Shown piece after piece: positions 26,040-34,998 of a stretch of DNA of 64,000 bases. The stretch comes from Draconibacterium mangrovi. Lineage in GTDB: Bacteria > Bacteroidota > Bacteroidia > Bacteroidales > Prolixibacteraceae. Position 1 is the stretch's first letter. Every line of letters begins with the position of its first letter. The notes beneath the pieces were generated by a model. That model was not told where the DNA came from. It worked only from the letters and a program-made list of their open reading frames with translations, and did no database searches. The DNA lies in assembly GCF_010586825.1 (NCBI RefSeq), contig NZ_JAAAGB010000004.1, forward strand, positions 248,001-312,000. Reading direction: 5' to 3'. The position numbers were made by a program, and so were the translations under genes.

Positions 26040-26513
26040 CTATTCCGGCTTAAAAGGAAACGAAGAATGATGTAGATTCAGCTTTAACGAGTTGTCGGCA
26101 GCTCTGAAAAATCCCATTGTATATTCTACCTTTGTTTCGGCTCCGTTAGTATCATTAAAAAAGTAGTTTCCCATAATGATTGCCTGTTTAAAATTGGCTA
26201 TAAAACCATGTACCTCAAAACGTACCTTTTCCCAGGGCTGAAGTGCAAATCCCAGGTCTTCCGGGAAATTGTCGTTTCCACCAACAAAGTAAGAAAGCGC
26301 CTCTTCTTTGCTTGCCCTGAATTGTGGGTCGGTAGCTTTTGTAGGCTTAAAAAGTACTTTGCTTTCGCCGTAACCATACAAATCGTCAATGTGCTCTTTT
26401 GCGGCTTTCACATAGTCGCCTTTTGCAGTGTAAATTTTACCAATGCGAATAATGCCGTTACCCCAGTCGTACTGTCTTTTTAAAATATCTTCTTTACTGA
26501 ATTGTTCATTCAT
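26040..26513 (-). CDS. Probable iota-class carbonic anhydrase-like protein (NTF2/SnoaL fold)
   Basis: A 157-residue cytoplasmic protein from the ATG at 26513; a longer frame starts only at a TTG further upstream. The sequence KVLFKPTKA...FR, ALSYFVGGN, GFALQPWEKV, AIIMGNYFF, KVEYTMGFF and the C-terminal HHSSFP (His148-His149-Ser-Ser) looks like the COG4337/iota carbonic anhydrase family, whose marker is an HHSS motif. Those enzymes hydrate CO2, some without a metal. The match is from memory of the family pattern. A generic NTF2-like protein is the alternative. It lies 41 bp after the thioredoxin-fold gene on the same strand. Confidence 0.6.
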   Translation of the reverse strand: MNEQFSKEDILKRQYDWGNGIIRIGKIYTAKGDYVKAAKEHIDDLYGYGESKVLFKPTKATDPQFRASKEEALSYFVGGNDNFPEDLGFALQPWEKVRFEVHGFIANFKQAIIMGNYFFNDTNGAETKVEYTMGFFRAADNSLKLNLHHSSFPFKPE

Positions 26514-26554
26514 TTTTCTACAATTTTTATTCAAGTTAACAGCTTTTTATAAGC

Positions 26555-27949
26555 TTAGTTCAATTCAAGCGGAATAATTTCTTTTAATTGTTCGACGGTC
26601 ATTTTTTTACCGATGATTTTTTTGTTTTCATCGAGCAGGTAAATGGCTGGTGTTTTTCGGGCATCGTACTTTATTTTAAAACGCGATATATGTTGCGGAT
26701 CCCAAACATTTATCCAGTCGAACATATCGTGTTTCGCTAAAAATTCAGTCCATTCTTCCTTGTCGTCCATCGAGTAAATGGCATATACCTTCAGTCCTTT
26801 ATCCTTGTTGGGCAGGTATACTTCTTTGTAAAATTCAGGTACAAAAACCTTACAATGCGAACAGTTGGGCTCGTAAATGAGAACAACTGTTAACTTCGAA
26901 TCTATTTGATGCAGGTTAATAAATTCGTCATCAAAACTTTCCAGTGTGAGGTCGGGACCAATTTCTCCTATCAGGTTATCTTGCATAAAAAGTACATTCT
27001 CTCGAATGGTCTCAAGCGATTCTTCTGTTGCCCAAAATGCTTCGCCGTTTAAGTAATAGTCGCGGGCAATATCAACAAAAAGGGCGTCCATACCCATGAT
27101 ATTACTGTTAATGCTGCTGTTCAGGAAAAAAGACGTGACAAACTGAAACAAACGTTTATTTGGTTTCACATCTTCAATAAATTGGTAAACATAAGGCTTC
27201 ACCGAATCATAGCCCGGATACAACACTTTGTTGAACCAGTTTTCAAGTTTAGTCTTATAGAAAGGAGTGAACAGATAACGTTCGTCGGTATAATCGAAAT
27301 AATCCCAAAAATGTTCTTTCTGATAGTTGAATTGAGCCAATAGCAGCAAAGAATCGTTTTCCTGAATTTCTTTTGGCAACGTTGATTCATCAAGTTTGGG
27401 AACGTAATTCGCCGTTAAAAATTTGTAGAGAAACGAGTCGGGGAACTTTTTATCAATCATTGCCCAATAATCGTACATTTCGTTGTTCAAAGCCTCGCGT
27501 TGTTGAGCTATTTTTTCTCTTTCTGCGGCATCGGCATTTTGGTAGGTATTGCTTAAAGAGGCACTCTGTTGTTGCAGGTTTGCCAGAAAAATCATGTAAT
27601 CGACAAAAGCTTCAGATTCGGGTGCTCCTTCTATTTTAGCATTCTTACCCTCATAGGAGGAATTGCTTATTTTAAAATACTGGTCGGCACCCAACAGAAA
27701 ATCAAAATGGTGGTCTTTATTAACCAGTATTTTATACAATCCTTGCGATAAAATACTGTCGCCTGTAAATACGCCTTTCCCTTTTGCATCAAGTATTGCA
27801 GAGTCGGCCGCATATATTTTTCCGAGGTAATGATACGCCAGTTGAACCGTTTTGTTGGGAGCTCCGTCAAGCTGCACTTCAATATTATAGTGTTGTGCGC
27901 TAAGTCGGAAACTAAAGAACAGAATAAACAGAAATACGAATCGAATCAT
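26555..27949 (-). CDS. Thioredoxin-fold protein with DUF4369/DUF5106-type N-domain
   Basis: A 464-residue protein from ATG 27949, which gives a clean signal peptide (MIRFVFLFILFFSF, cleavage near LSAQ); an in-frame ATG 51 bp upstream would bury it. The N-terminal 120 residues are a beta domain like DUF4369 (YNIEVQLDGAPNKTVQLAYHY), followed by a helical middle and a TlpA/thioredoxin domain at the C-terminus with a CSHC active site (Cys363-Cys366). It is a predicted periplasmic thiol-disulfide reductase or redox sensor of the type common in Bacteroidota. It probably shares a transcript with the carbonic anhydrase-like gene. Confidence 0.88.
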   Translation of the reverse strand: MIRFVFLFILFFSFRLSAQHYNIEVQLDGAPNKTVQLAYHYLGKIYAADSAILDAKGKGVFTGDSILSQGLYKILVNKDHHFDFLLGADQYFKISNSSYEGKNAKIEGAPESEAFVDYMIFLANLQQQSASLSNTYQNADAAEREKIAQQREALNNEMYDYWAMIDKKFPDSFLYKFLTANYVPKLDESTLPKEIQENDSLLLLAQFNYQKEHFWDYFDYTDERYLFTPFYKTKLENWFNKVLYPGYDSVKPYVYQFIEDVKPNKRLFQFVTSFFLNSSINSNIMGMDALFVDIARDYYLNGEAFWATEESLETIRENVLFMQDNLIGEIGPDLTLESFDDEFINLHQIDSKLTVVLIYEPNCSHCKVFVPEFYKEVYLPNKDKGLKVYAIYSMDDKEEWTEFLAKHDMFDWINVWDPQHISRFKIKYDARKTPAIYLLDENKKIIGKKMTVEQLKEIIPLELN

Positions 27950-28062
27950 AAGCAATTTCAGATAAAGTCTTAAAAATAGAATAATTCCACGAAATGTCAT
28001 TTCTACAGTATAATTGTTTTAAACCCGAAATATTGTAAATTCAGGGCCTGTAAAAAGAAACT

Positions 28063-28965
28063 ATGCTTTCGGTAAACATCCCGGTATATAACATTGAAGT
28101 GGTGGATTTGGTAAACGACCTACACCAACAGGCTACACGTTTAGACATTGATTTTGAGATAAGAGTGTACGACGATGGTTCGGATGAGATATTTAAGTCG
28201 TTGAACCGCATTCTTAAAAGTAAGTCTAATGTTGTGTATATCGAGATGGAGAAAAACCTTGGCAGAGCCGGAGTTCGTAACAAAATGGGAGCCGACTCTG
28301 TGTTTGACTGGTTACTGTTTATTGATGCCGATTCGAAAGTTATAAGCGCTGATTATTTAAAAAATTATCTCGAAAACCGGAACGAGAGTCGGGTGTTGTG
28401 CGGTGGAACAGCTTATGCGAAAGAAAAACCGGCAGATCAGGAAAAGCTGCTTCGATGGACTTACGGAACAAAACGTGAGGCGGTAACGGCAGCAGTTCGT
28501 AACCGAAACAAAGGATTTATTATTACCTCTAACAACTTCTTTATTGCGAAGGAACTTTTTGATCGGGTGAACTTTCGGGAAGAATTACTCGAATACGGAC
28601 ACGAAGATACCTTACTGGGCTACGACTTGTTTTGTGCCGGAGTAGAGATCTTTCATATCGATAATCCGCTGGAACATACCGGCCTTGAAAGTGCGCAGGC
28701 ATTTTTGAAAAAGAGCTGTATGGCGCTCGAGAACCTGAAAAAAATAGGAGAGGAACTGCTTGATGGCGACCAAATGTTTTACCGCCAGGTAAACTTCTTG
28801 CGGAAATATAAACGGATAACTTTTTTTATTCCATCGCGAACTGTCGGGCGGCTATTCAGAAAATATCGTGACAAAATGGAAGAGAATTTAAAAGGTGCCC
28901 GTCCATCGTTATTGGTTTTCGATTTGTATAAGCTGGGTTACTATGCAGGCATAAAAAACCGCTGA
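28063..28965 (+). CDS. Family 2 glycosyltransferase
   Basis: A 300-residue protein with the GT-A fold markers of family 2: MLSVNIPVYN opening, DDGSDE near residue 38 and FIDADS near residue 86 as the metal-binding DxD-like motif, then a helix-rich C-terminus. No membrane segment is seen, so it probably works at the inner face of the membrane. The donor and acceptor are unknown. It is divergent from the thioredoxin-fold gene and not near other glycan-assembly genes. Confidence 0.88.
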   Translation: MLSVNIPVYNIEVVDLVNDLHQQATRLDIDFEIRVYDDGSDEIFKSLNRILKSKSNVVYIEMEKNLGRAGVRNKMGADSVFDWLLFIDADSKVISADYLKNYLENRNESRVLCGGTAYAKEKPADQEKLLRWTYGTKREAVTAAVRNRNKGFIITSNNFFIAKELFDRVNFREELLEYGHEDTLLGYDLFCAGVEIFHIDNPLEHTGLESAQAFLKKSCMALENLKKIGEELLDGDQMFYRQVNFLRKYKRITFFIPSRTVGRLFRKYRDKMEENLKGARPSLLVFDLYKLGYYAGIKNR

Positions 28966-28984
28966 CAAATATTGCCAACGGTTT
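28956..28984. terminator. Weak hairpin between convergent genes
   Basis: AAACCG (28956-28961) and CGGTTT (28979-28984) pair across the end of the glycosyltransferase gene. It may serve as a shared terminator with the convergent DUF4097-like gene. The loop is large and there is no long T-run. Confidence 0.35.
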
Positions 28985-29009
28985 GAAAATATGTTGTATA
29001 GTCTAAACG

Positions 29010-30053
29010 TTATTCATCCAGTTTAATATCGCCGTAACGGCTTACAACCGTAACTTTGCCGCCCTCTTCCGAACCAACTTTTCCAACAACCGTGTTTTTG
29101 TGGTTATCTTTGATACGGTTTCCTGCAAATTCATCTTCAGGGTATGAAATACCGCAGTAATCGCAGTCGGCATCAAGTGAATAACTGGCATCGTCGAGTC
29201 CCAGTGAAATTTGTCCGTAGCTGTTGGTAATGTCGATAAACTCGAAGTCGGCCCCAACTTCGTCTACTTTAATGCCTCCGTAACCCGATTCAACTTTTAA
29301 GCTTTTCGCCAATTCTCCAATTTTAATATTGGTGTACTTAATTTCTGCTACCAGCGACTCCAGTTCTTCAAATTTAAATTTATCATATTTCGATTCGATT
29401 ATTACCGATTTACATTCTTCAACGCTTATGTTCGAGTATTTCGATTCGATATTTAACGAAGAAGCTTCTTCAATATCAAGAGGCGAGTAGCTCACATCAA
29501 CATCCATGTGCGAAACCTGGCCAATATTTGCGTTTCCGTAGGCCAGCGATAAGCTGAGCGAGCCACTTTCGGGTGTAGTGAGTTCGTAAGCGGTAAAGTT
29601 ACCGTATTTACAAATGAACTCGCCGTTTCCGGTAAGCCGGGCAACAATGGTGTTACCGTACTTGTTGTTGATTTTCAGATCTTTGTCGGAAGGAATATTT
29701 ACTTCGTAATCGATACTAAACTGTCGGTTACTTTTAAAGTTCTTTTCAATTTCTGTAACCGCTTTTACGGCACTTCCCGTTTTTCTGATATACACTTCCA
29801 GCATATCCAATAAATCATCAGCCTTATTCTCGTTAGGTGCATCAACGGTTATTGTTACATGAATAACTACCGAGTCGCCGGTTGAATTATTAATTTTTAC
29901 TTCGCCAAAGCGGTTGTCGATTTCCAGTGACGAAACCTCATTGTTTAACCATGATTCATGGTACTCTTTTGTTTTTTCCTCTGCAAATACTGTTGTTCCG
30001 GCGGCTAAAACGCCGATAATAAACAGTGCTGCAATTCTTTTTAATGCCTTCAT
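29010..30053 (-). CDS. DUF4097-like adhesin-fold secreted protein
   Basis: A 347-residue protein with a signal peptide (cleavage near VFAEE, residue 24). The rest is repetitive beta strands with recurring KYGN/KYSNISV/KYDKFKFEE/KYTNIKI phrases, typical of the right-handed beta-helix DUF4097/DUF2807-type putative adhesins of Bacteroidota. It is the last gene of a sigma factor/anti-sigma operon, so it is likely a target or sensor in an envelope response. Exact function unknown. Confidence 0.75.
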   Translation of the reverse strand: MKALKRIAALFIIGVLAAGTTVFAEEKTKEYHESWLNNEVSSLEIDNRFGEVKINNSTGDSVVIHVTITVDAPNENKADDLLDMLEVYIRKTGSAVKAVTEIEKNFKSNRQFSIDYEVNIPSDKDLKINNKYGNTIVARLTGNGEFICKYGNFTAYELTTPESGSLSLSLAYGNANIGQVSHMDVDVSYSPLDIEEASSLNIESKYSNISVEECKSVIIESKYDKFKFEELESLVAEIKYTNIKIGELAKSLKVESGYGGIKVDEVGADFEFIDITNSYGQISLGLDDASYSLDADCDYCGISYPEDEFAGNRIKDNHKNTVVGKVGSEEGGKVTVVSRYGDIKLDE

Positions 30054-30107
30054 TTTATTCTGGTTTTAATTTTTAATACTAATTCTTTCCAGCCAATTTG
30101 TTTTGTA

Positions 30108-30704
30108 TTATATGGCCGTTGTCTCCAGTTCAAATTCTTGTGTTTTCTGTTGTACTTCTTCTAATTTGGTAATGATTATATTGATTACACTAAGCTTAGC
30201 CTGATAATATTCTAACATGGCGTTTATTACACGCTCGTCGTTTGGGGTGGCTGTTAAATCCTTCTGCAGGTTTTGGTAAAGTGTTTCAAACTCAGCCAAC
30301 TCATTGTTCATCATATTTTGTTCGTCTTCCGAAATCAAACCTTCTTCAATCCATTTATTCCATTGCTCCATACCGGTGTTTATCGAGTTGGTGTAATAAT
30401 ATTCAACTTCCTGGTATTCCGGCGAAATAGATGCAAGAGTAACGCTTGCCGATTCTGTTTTCGAATCAAAAATTCCCTGATTGTTTGGCGAAAAATAGAT
30501 AAACGCCTGGTTGGTTGCCAAAAATACAAACACAACAGCGGCAGCAACTTTCAGAATCATATTCAGACTTATCGTTCTTTTCTTTTTATGTTGCTCGTTA
30601 AGTTTTGCCTCAAATCGTGCAAAGTGGCCTTCCATTGGTTCGTTATCATTTAACGTTTCAATGTTCTCCAGTATCAGTTTTTCTATGTTATCTCTTTTTT
30701 CCAT
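30108..30704 (-). CDS. Putative anti-sigma factor, single-pass membrane protein
   Basis: A 198-residue protein with a charged cytoplasmic N-terminus (EPMEGHFARFEAKL motif, about 22-36), one membrane helix (about 47-70) and a helical periplasmic domain. It starts 5 bp after the ECF sigma gene stop. This arrangement, together with the EGHxxRFxxKL motif common in such Bacteroidota proteins, suggests that it holds the sigma factor at the membrane. No zinc-finger anti-sigma motif (HxxxCxxC) is present, so the call is by context. Confidence 0.65.
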   Translation of the reverse strand: MEKRDNIEKLILENIETLNDNEPMEGHFARFEAKLNEQHKKKRTISLNMILKVAAAVVFVFLATNQAFIYFSPNNQGIFDSKTESASVTLASISPEYQEVEYYYTNSINTGMEQWNKWIEEGLISEDEQNMMNNELAEFETLYQNLQKDLTATPNDERVINAMLEYYQAKLSVINIIITKLEEVQQKTQEFELETTAI

Positions 30705-30708
30705 AATC

Positions 30709-31296
30709 TTAATTGTATGAAAATATTTCCTTCCCTCTTAATATCTCTCGTAACTTATTTTTAGCTCTCAGCAGCTGGGTTCTCGAAGCTGAATTCGATA
30801 TGCCCAAAATCTGGCTGATCTCTTCGTGGTCGTACCCTTCAATCAGGTAAAGACTTAACACAACCCGGTAGCCGTCAGATAGTTCCTGTATCGCCTGTTT
30901 TAACACCCGGGCGTCCAGCTCGCATGTATCCATCCGGCTATCGGCAATTTCTGTGGTACGTTCGTTTACCTCTTCAAATTGTACTTTTCGTTTCTTTAAA
31001 TAATCCAATGAACGGTTTACAACAATACGCTTTAACCAAGCCCCGAAACTTACTTCGCCTTTGTAGGTGCCAATCTTTTTAAATGCACTTAAAAAGGCCT
31101 CCTGCATTACATCTTCGGCTTCCATCTGATCATTTACGATCCGCAGGCTTACACTGAACATGGCTTTGTAATAAAGCTTGTACAGCTGGAATTGTGCCTT
31201 CTGGCTTCCTTCCTTACACTGATCGATGATCTCCTGATGAATATTTTTATAAAGTGTATTCAATCTTTTATTTTTCTGATTCAATGACGACGGCAA
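30709..31296 (-). CDS. ECF-type RNA polymerase sigma factor
   Basis: A sigma-70 family protein with region 2 (QLYKLYYKAMFSVSLRIV...AEDVMQEAFLSAFKKI) and region 4 (LSDGYRVVLSLYLIEGYDHEEISQILGISNSASRTQLLRAKNKLRE), linked by a short spacer with no region 1 or 3. The start is uncertain: the frame has no ATG before region 2, so a TTG at 31296 is used here, and the frame stays open further upstream. It heads an operon with a putative membrane anti-sigma factor and a DUF4097-like secreted protein, so an envelope-stress role is likely. Confidence 0.9.
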   Translation of the reverse strand: MPSSLNQKNKRLNTLYKNIHQEIIDQCKEGSQKAQFQLYKLYYKAMFSVSLRIVNDQMEAEDVMQEAFLSAFKKIGTYKGEVSFGAWLKRIVVNRSLDYLKKRKVQFEEVNERTTEIADSRMDTCELDARVLKQAIQELSDGYRVVLSLYLIEGYDHEEISQILGISNSASRTQLLRAKNKLREILRGKEIFSYN

Positions 31297-31483
31297 TATT
31301 TCAATGTTGCATACCTTACGGAAATATTCTTTGTTTTTCGGTATTTTTTGCGAAATGTATTGGGGATTTACTGAATATCAAGGTGTTTAGAAGGTACTTT
31401 TCAGCTAAAAATTATGAAGCAGAGATAGATTTAACAACGAGCTGAAAATGGTTTAAGGAATTAGTTGTGAGCATCGAGCATCA

Positions 31484-31507
31484 AGTATCCAGTATCCAGT
31501 ATCCAGT
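31484..31507. repeat. Short tandem repeat AGTATCC, 3.4 copies
   Basis: AGTATCC is repeated at 31484-31490, 31491-31497 and 31498-31504, with a partial fourth copy. It lies between the secreted unknown gene and the ECF sigma gene. Such short arrays are prone to slippage. No function is apparent. Confidence 0.8.
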
Positions 31508-31513
31508 CTACAG

Positions 31514-32209
31514 CTACAACGAATTATAGTATTCAACCAATTCTATCAGTTTGTCTGCCTTACCCGGTTTTATTTTATTCTCTCTTATAAAATCTTCAAT
31601 TTGATCTTGATGATCGGTGAAGAAATTCTGTAAATCCTTTTTCGATTCAATTTTAACAGCAGCTTGCTGGTTTAATCGCAAGTAATAAGAATCGGGACGT
31701 TTTATAAATTTTGCCGGTTCCGGTTCTTTATACGCAGCGGCTTCTTTAGGTTTTTGGTAAAGCACTTCAGGCCGGGCATATAAACTAACTTTGCCTTCGG
31801 TTAAAAGAATGAAATAGGCACGTTTTACTTTGTTGCCCAGTTTATACGGAATATTAGAAAAAGTATTTTCACCAACTACGGCTTTCTCAACAATTTCAGG
31901 TGCGGCTATGGCCAGGATCTGCTCGTCGGGTGTTTGAAATTCCATTTCGTCGTTGAAAATATTGTAACGTAGCGGAATATCGTTGTACTGAATTTTTTGG
32001 TACGTATAAATGGTGCCAGGTATAAATTCATCGTTTAAATAGGGCGATCCTTCAATATCGCTTTCAGTAAGCCTGTTCCTGTGTTCTCCCTTCGAGATTT
32101 TGTTCAGCTCAAAAAAGTCGATAGCATTTCGCAAGTCATAGATACTTTGGGCGTAGAGTCCGGCAGAAGAAAATAATAGAATAACGAATAGGGAGATGTA
32201 CTTTTTCAT
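31514..32209 (-). CDS. Secreted protein of unknown function
   Basis: A 231-residue protein with a Sec signal peptide (cleavage near LYAQ, residue 21). I do not recognise the family. The mature part is mixed alpha/beta with a Pro/Glu/Lys-rich linker around 155-170 and a charged helical C-terminus (KDLQNFFTDHQDQIEDFIRENKIK). It is probably periplasmic or outer membrane associated. It is 24 bp downstream of the racemase gene and on the same strand, so the two may be co-transcribed. Confidence 0.7.
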   Translation of the reverse strand: MKKYISLFVILLFSSAGLYAQSIYDLRNAIDFFELNKISKGEHRNRLTESDIEGSPYLNDEFIPGTIYTYQKIQYNDIPLRYNIFNDEMEFQTPDEQILAIAAPEIVEKAVVGENTFSNIPYKLGNKVKRAYFILLTEGKVSLYARPEVLYQKPKEAAAYKEPEPAKFIKRPDSYYLRLNQQAAVKIESKKDLQNFFTDHQDQIEDFIRENKIKPGKADKLIELVEYYNSL

Positions 32210-32233
32210 GGCTAATAGTTTATTCGGTTAATA

Positions 32234-32935
32234 TTAACGATTTTCATCTGATGTTGCAAATTCGGCAATGGCTTTCGCATGTAGCTCAAGGGTGTTGAAC
32301 AGCGGTTGTTCAAAGTCATCCTGACTGACCAGTAGAGGTATTTCAGTGCATCCCAAAATCATACCTTCGGCACCTTTCTCGGACAGTTTATTCATAATTT
32401 CCAGGAAGCCGGTTTTGGTTTCCGGAAGAAAAATTTCTTTCAGTAGTTCGTTCATAATGGAGGAGTGGATAAATTCCCGTTCCGGTTTTTCGGGCACAAT
32501 TACCTCGATGTTGTGCCTGCCCAATCGTGTTTTATAGAAGTCGAGTTCCATGGTTTCGCGTGTTCCCAGTAAACCAACTTTGCTAATTCCTTTTGCTTTT
32601 ATGGCAGCGGCTGTTGCATCGGCAATGTGTAAAATTGGAACATCAATTTCTGTTTGTAGCTGCTCGTAGGTAAAATGAAGCGTGTTGGCACAAAGGGCTA
32701 CAAAATCGACACCCGCATTACAAAGCGTTTCGCTTGCTTTTTTAACGATGGAATAAACACCTTCACGGTCGTTTTGCTGGTTGCAGGCATAAATGTCGCC
32801 ATAATTTACCGAGTACAAAATAATCTCAGGAAAGGTTAATCCACCCTGGTTTTTGTTGACGGTTTCGTTAATGATTTTGTAGTATTCCTGTGATGATACC
32901 CAGCCGGTTCCTCCTACCAATCCAATTTTCTTCAT
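32234..32935 (-). CDS. Aspartate/glutamate racemase family protein
   Basis: A 233-residue cytoplasmic protein with the family pattern: IGLVGGTGWVSSQEYY at the start, the first catalytic Cys in LCANTLH (near residue 83) and the second in GCTEIPLL (near residue 196). These two cysteines act as acid and base to invert the alpha carbon of Asp or Glu without a cofactor. The substrate cannot be told from sequence; broad-specificity racemases share this pattern. Divergent from the U32 gene. Confidence 0.9.
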   Translation of the reverse strand: MKKIGLVGGTGWVSSQEYYKIINETVNKNQGGLTFPEIILYSVNYGDIYACNQQNDREGVYSIVKKASETLCNAGVDFVALCANTLHFTYEQLQTEIDVPILHIADATAAAIKAKGISKVGLLGTRETMELDFYKTRLGRHNIEVIVPEKPEREFIHSSIMNELLKEIFLPETKTGFLEIMNKLSEKGAEGMILGCTEIPLLVSQDDFEQPLFNTLELHAKAIAEFATSDENR

Positions 32936-32972
32936 TTGTCATAATTTTCTTCTTCTCAAAAGTGCTAATTTA

Positions 32973-33007
32973 TTTGAGATAGTTAAAATTTATTATTGCT
33001 AATTTTG
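32973..33007 (+). promoter_or_regulatory. Candidate promoter of the U32 peptidase-family gene
   Basis: TTTG (32973-32976) and an exact TAnnTTTG box, TAATTTTG (33000-33007), lie just before the start codon at 33022. The 23-bp spacing is on the long side. Confidence 0.45.
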
Positions 33008-33021
33008 CGCGAAAATAGATT

Positions 33022-34998
33022 ATGCAAAAACCGGAACTTCTTTTACCTGTTGGAAATCCAGAATCGTTTTATGCTGCATTGCGCGGTGGGGCCGACGCAA
33101 TTTTCCTGGGATTAAAACAATTTAACGCCCGTGGAAGGGCAAAGAATTTTACCAACGGGCAATTGGTTACCATTCTTGAAGAAACCAAAAAGAAGAACAT
33201 CCAGGTTTACATTACCCTGAATACGGTGATCAAAAACAATGAAATTCCGGAGTTGCTTGATTACCTGAATTTTTTGAATCAGGTTGGCGTTAACGGAGTG
33301 ATCATTCAGGATTGGGGCGTTTTTTATATTGCACGTACCTATTTCCCGAAATTGGTGCTGCATGCCAGCACACAAATGGCCATTCATAATTCAACCGGAG
33401 CTAATTATGCCCATAAAAAAGGGATAGAGCGAGTGGTTCTGGCCCGCGAACTCACTTTGCGCGAACTCAGCAAAATATGCAAAAAGAGTAAGGTCGAAAC
33501 CGAAGTATTTATACATGGTGCGCTGTGTTATTCTTTCTCGGGGATGTGTCTCTACAGCAGTTATGCCGGGGGTAGGGGAGCCAACCGCGGACTTTGTACC
33601 CAACCTTGCCGACGCACTTACACGGCCCAAAATGCACAGCAGTATCTTTTTAATTTGAAGGATAACCAGCAAATTGATTTAGTCGACCGTTTTACAAAAA
33701 TGGGAGTAACCAGTTTAAAAGTTGAAGGGCGTATGAAATCGGGTGAATACACTTACCGCGTGGCACAGGCATACCGAACTGCACTCGACGAACCCAATCA
33801 AATGGAAAAGGCCAAGGAGCTTTTGTCGCTCGATTTTGGACGCGAGAAAACAGCCTATTTTATGGGTAAAGATGTAAACGAGGCCATTTCTGAAAAAACG
33901 GTGGCCGGCGTCTTTCTTGGCAAAGTTGAGCAGATAAAAGGACAGGATATCTGGTTAAGCTCGCAAATGACCATTGAATCGGGATTTCGTTTGCGTTTTC
34001 ATATTCCGGGTACTGAAAAGCAGGAAACAGTAAAGGTACGCGAAGTAGCCGAAGAGAATGGGTTGTTTAAAGTTCATTCGGGCGGAAAACAGGTAAAACC
34101 CAACAGCGAAGTTTATTTGTCGGGGATTAGTGATGTTAAGTTCCCCTCGAAGCTCGATGATACAAATACTCAATTTAAGCAGTTGAAATACGGACAGAAA
34201 CAAAAGATATTAGGTGATTTAAAAGGCAGGGAAAATGGCCGCAAAGAAGAGTTTTACTTTCGTGTAAACTCAATGGAGTGGCTAAAAAAGATGAACCTGA
34301 ACGAAATGGAAGGTTTGTTTCTTGCCTTTTCAAAAATTACCTGGAGCCGCTTTGATCCGGAAGTACCTTTTATTCAAAAATTTAAAGAGAAGATCTACAT
34401 CGAACTACCGAAGTTTATTCAGCAGGATGCTTTGCAGTTTTACCGCGAGTTAATTACCAAAATGGTAAAATGCGGACTGCGCAACTTTGTAATCAGTCAT
34501 ATTTCGCAGCTGGATTTGATTCCGCCAAAGTGCCGCATTATTGCCAACGAAAATGTATATGTTTTTAACGATGCAGCAGCGTGTTTTGTAAAAAACGAAG
34601 GTGTGAGTATGTTTTCCTATCCGCAGGAAATTGATTTTGAAACCCTGTTTTCACTATCGCACAAAGATGGGATTGTACCGGTTTATTTCTATCCCGAACT
34701 TTTCCATTCGCGAATGCCAATAGCCATGAAAGAAGGCAATGATGAGCTGGTGGATGATATGAACATTAAGTTGCAACGCTTCCGCCGCAATGGAATTACT
34801 TCGATTGTTCCGCAGGTTCCGGTTTCCATTTCGCAATCTAAAAACAAATTGAAAAATAGTGGCTTCTACCGGTTTTTAATTGATTTAAGTTACGAGCCGG
34901 TTTCAAAACACCGGGCAAAAACTGTTAAAAGCCGTATTCTTCGTTCGGAGCAAATTCAACCATCGAATACCTTTAACTTTAATAAGGGATTGAAATAG
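33022..34998 (+). CDS. U32 peptidase-family protein (RlhA/UbiU-like)
   Basis: A 658-residue protein with the U32 TIM-barrel N-terminus (ELLLPVGNPESFYAALRGGADAIFLGL) and the family signature EVFIHGALCYSFSGMC followed by RGLCTQPCR. The four cysteines fit the Fe-S cluster site found in RlhA and UbiU/V-type members, which hydroxylate RNA or quinone precursors. Despite the name, peptidase activity is doubtful in this family. The C-terminal half (after about 300) is longer than in E. coli YegQ and resembles the DUF3656-type extension. It has its own promoter-like box. Confidence 0.88.
   Translation: MQKPELLLPVGNPESFYAALRGGADAIFLGLKQFNARGRAKNFTNGQLVTILEETKKKNIQVYITLNTVIKNNEIPELLDYLNFLNQVGVNGVIIQDWGVFYIARTYFPKLVLHASTQMAIHNSTGANYAHKKGIERVVLARELTLRELSKICKKSKVETEVFIHGALCYSFSGMCLYSSYAGGRGANRGLCTQPCRRTYTAQNAQQYLFNLKDNQQIDLVDRFTKMGVTSLKVEGRMKSGEYTYRVAQAYRTALDEPNQMEKAKELLSLDFGREKTAYFMGKDVNEAISEKTVAGVFLGKVEQIKGQDIWLSSQMTIESGFRLRFHIPGTEKQETVKVREVAEENGLFKVHSGGKQVKPNSEVYLSGISDVKFPSKLDDTNTQFKQLKYGQKQKILGDLKGRENGRKEEFYFRVNSMEWLKKMNLNEMEGLFLAFSKITWSRFDPEVPFIQKFKEKIYIELPKFIQQDALQFYRELITKMVKCGLRNFVISHISQLDLIPPKCRIIANENVYVFNDAAACFVKNEGVSMFSYPQEIDFETLFSLSHKDGIVPVYFYPELFHSRMPIAMKEGNDELVDDMNIKLQRFRRNGITSIVPQVPVSISQSKNKLKNSGFYRFLIDLSYEPVSKHRAKTVKSRILRSEQIQPSNTFNFNKGLK

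Noticed and set aside
27950-28000. Upstream ATG of the thioredoxin-fold gene
   Set aside because: It would put 17 extra residues ahead of a clean signal peptide and bring the start close to the divergent glycosyltransferase promoter.
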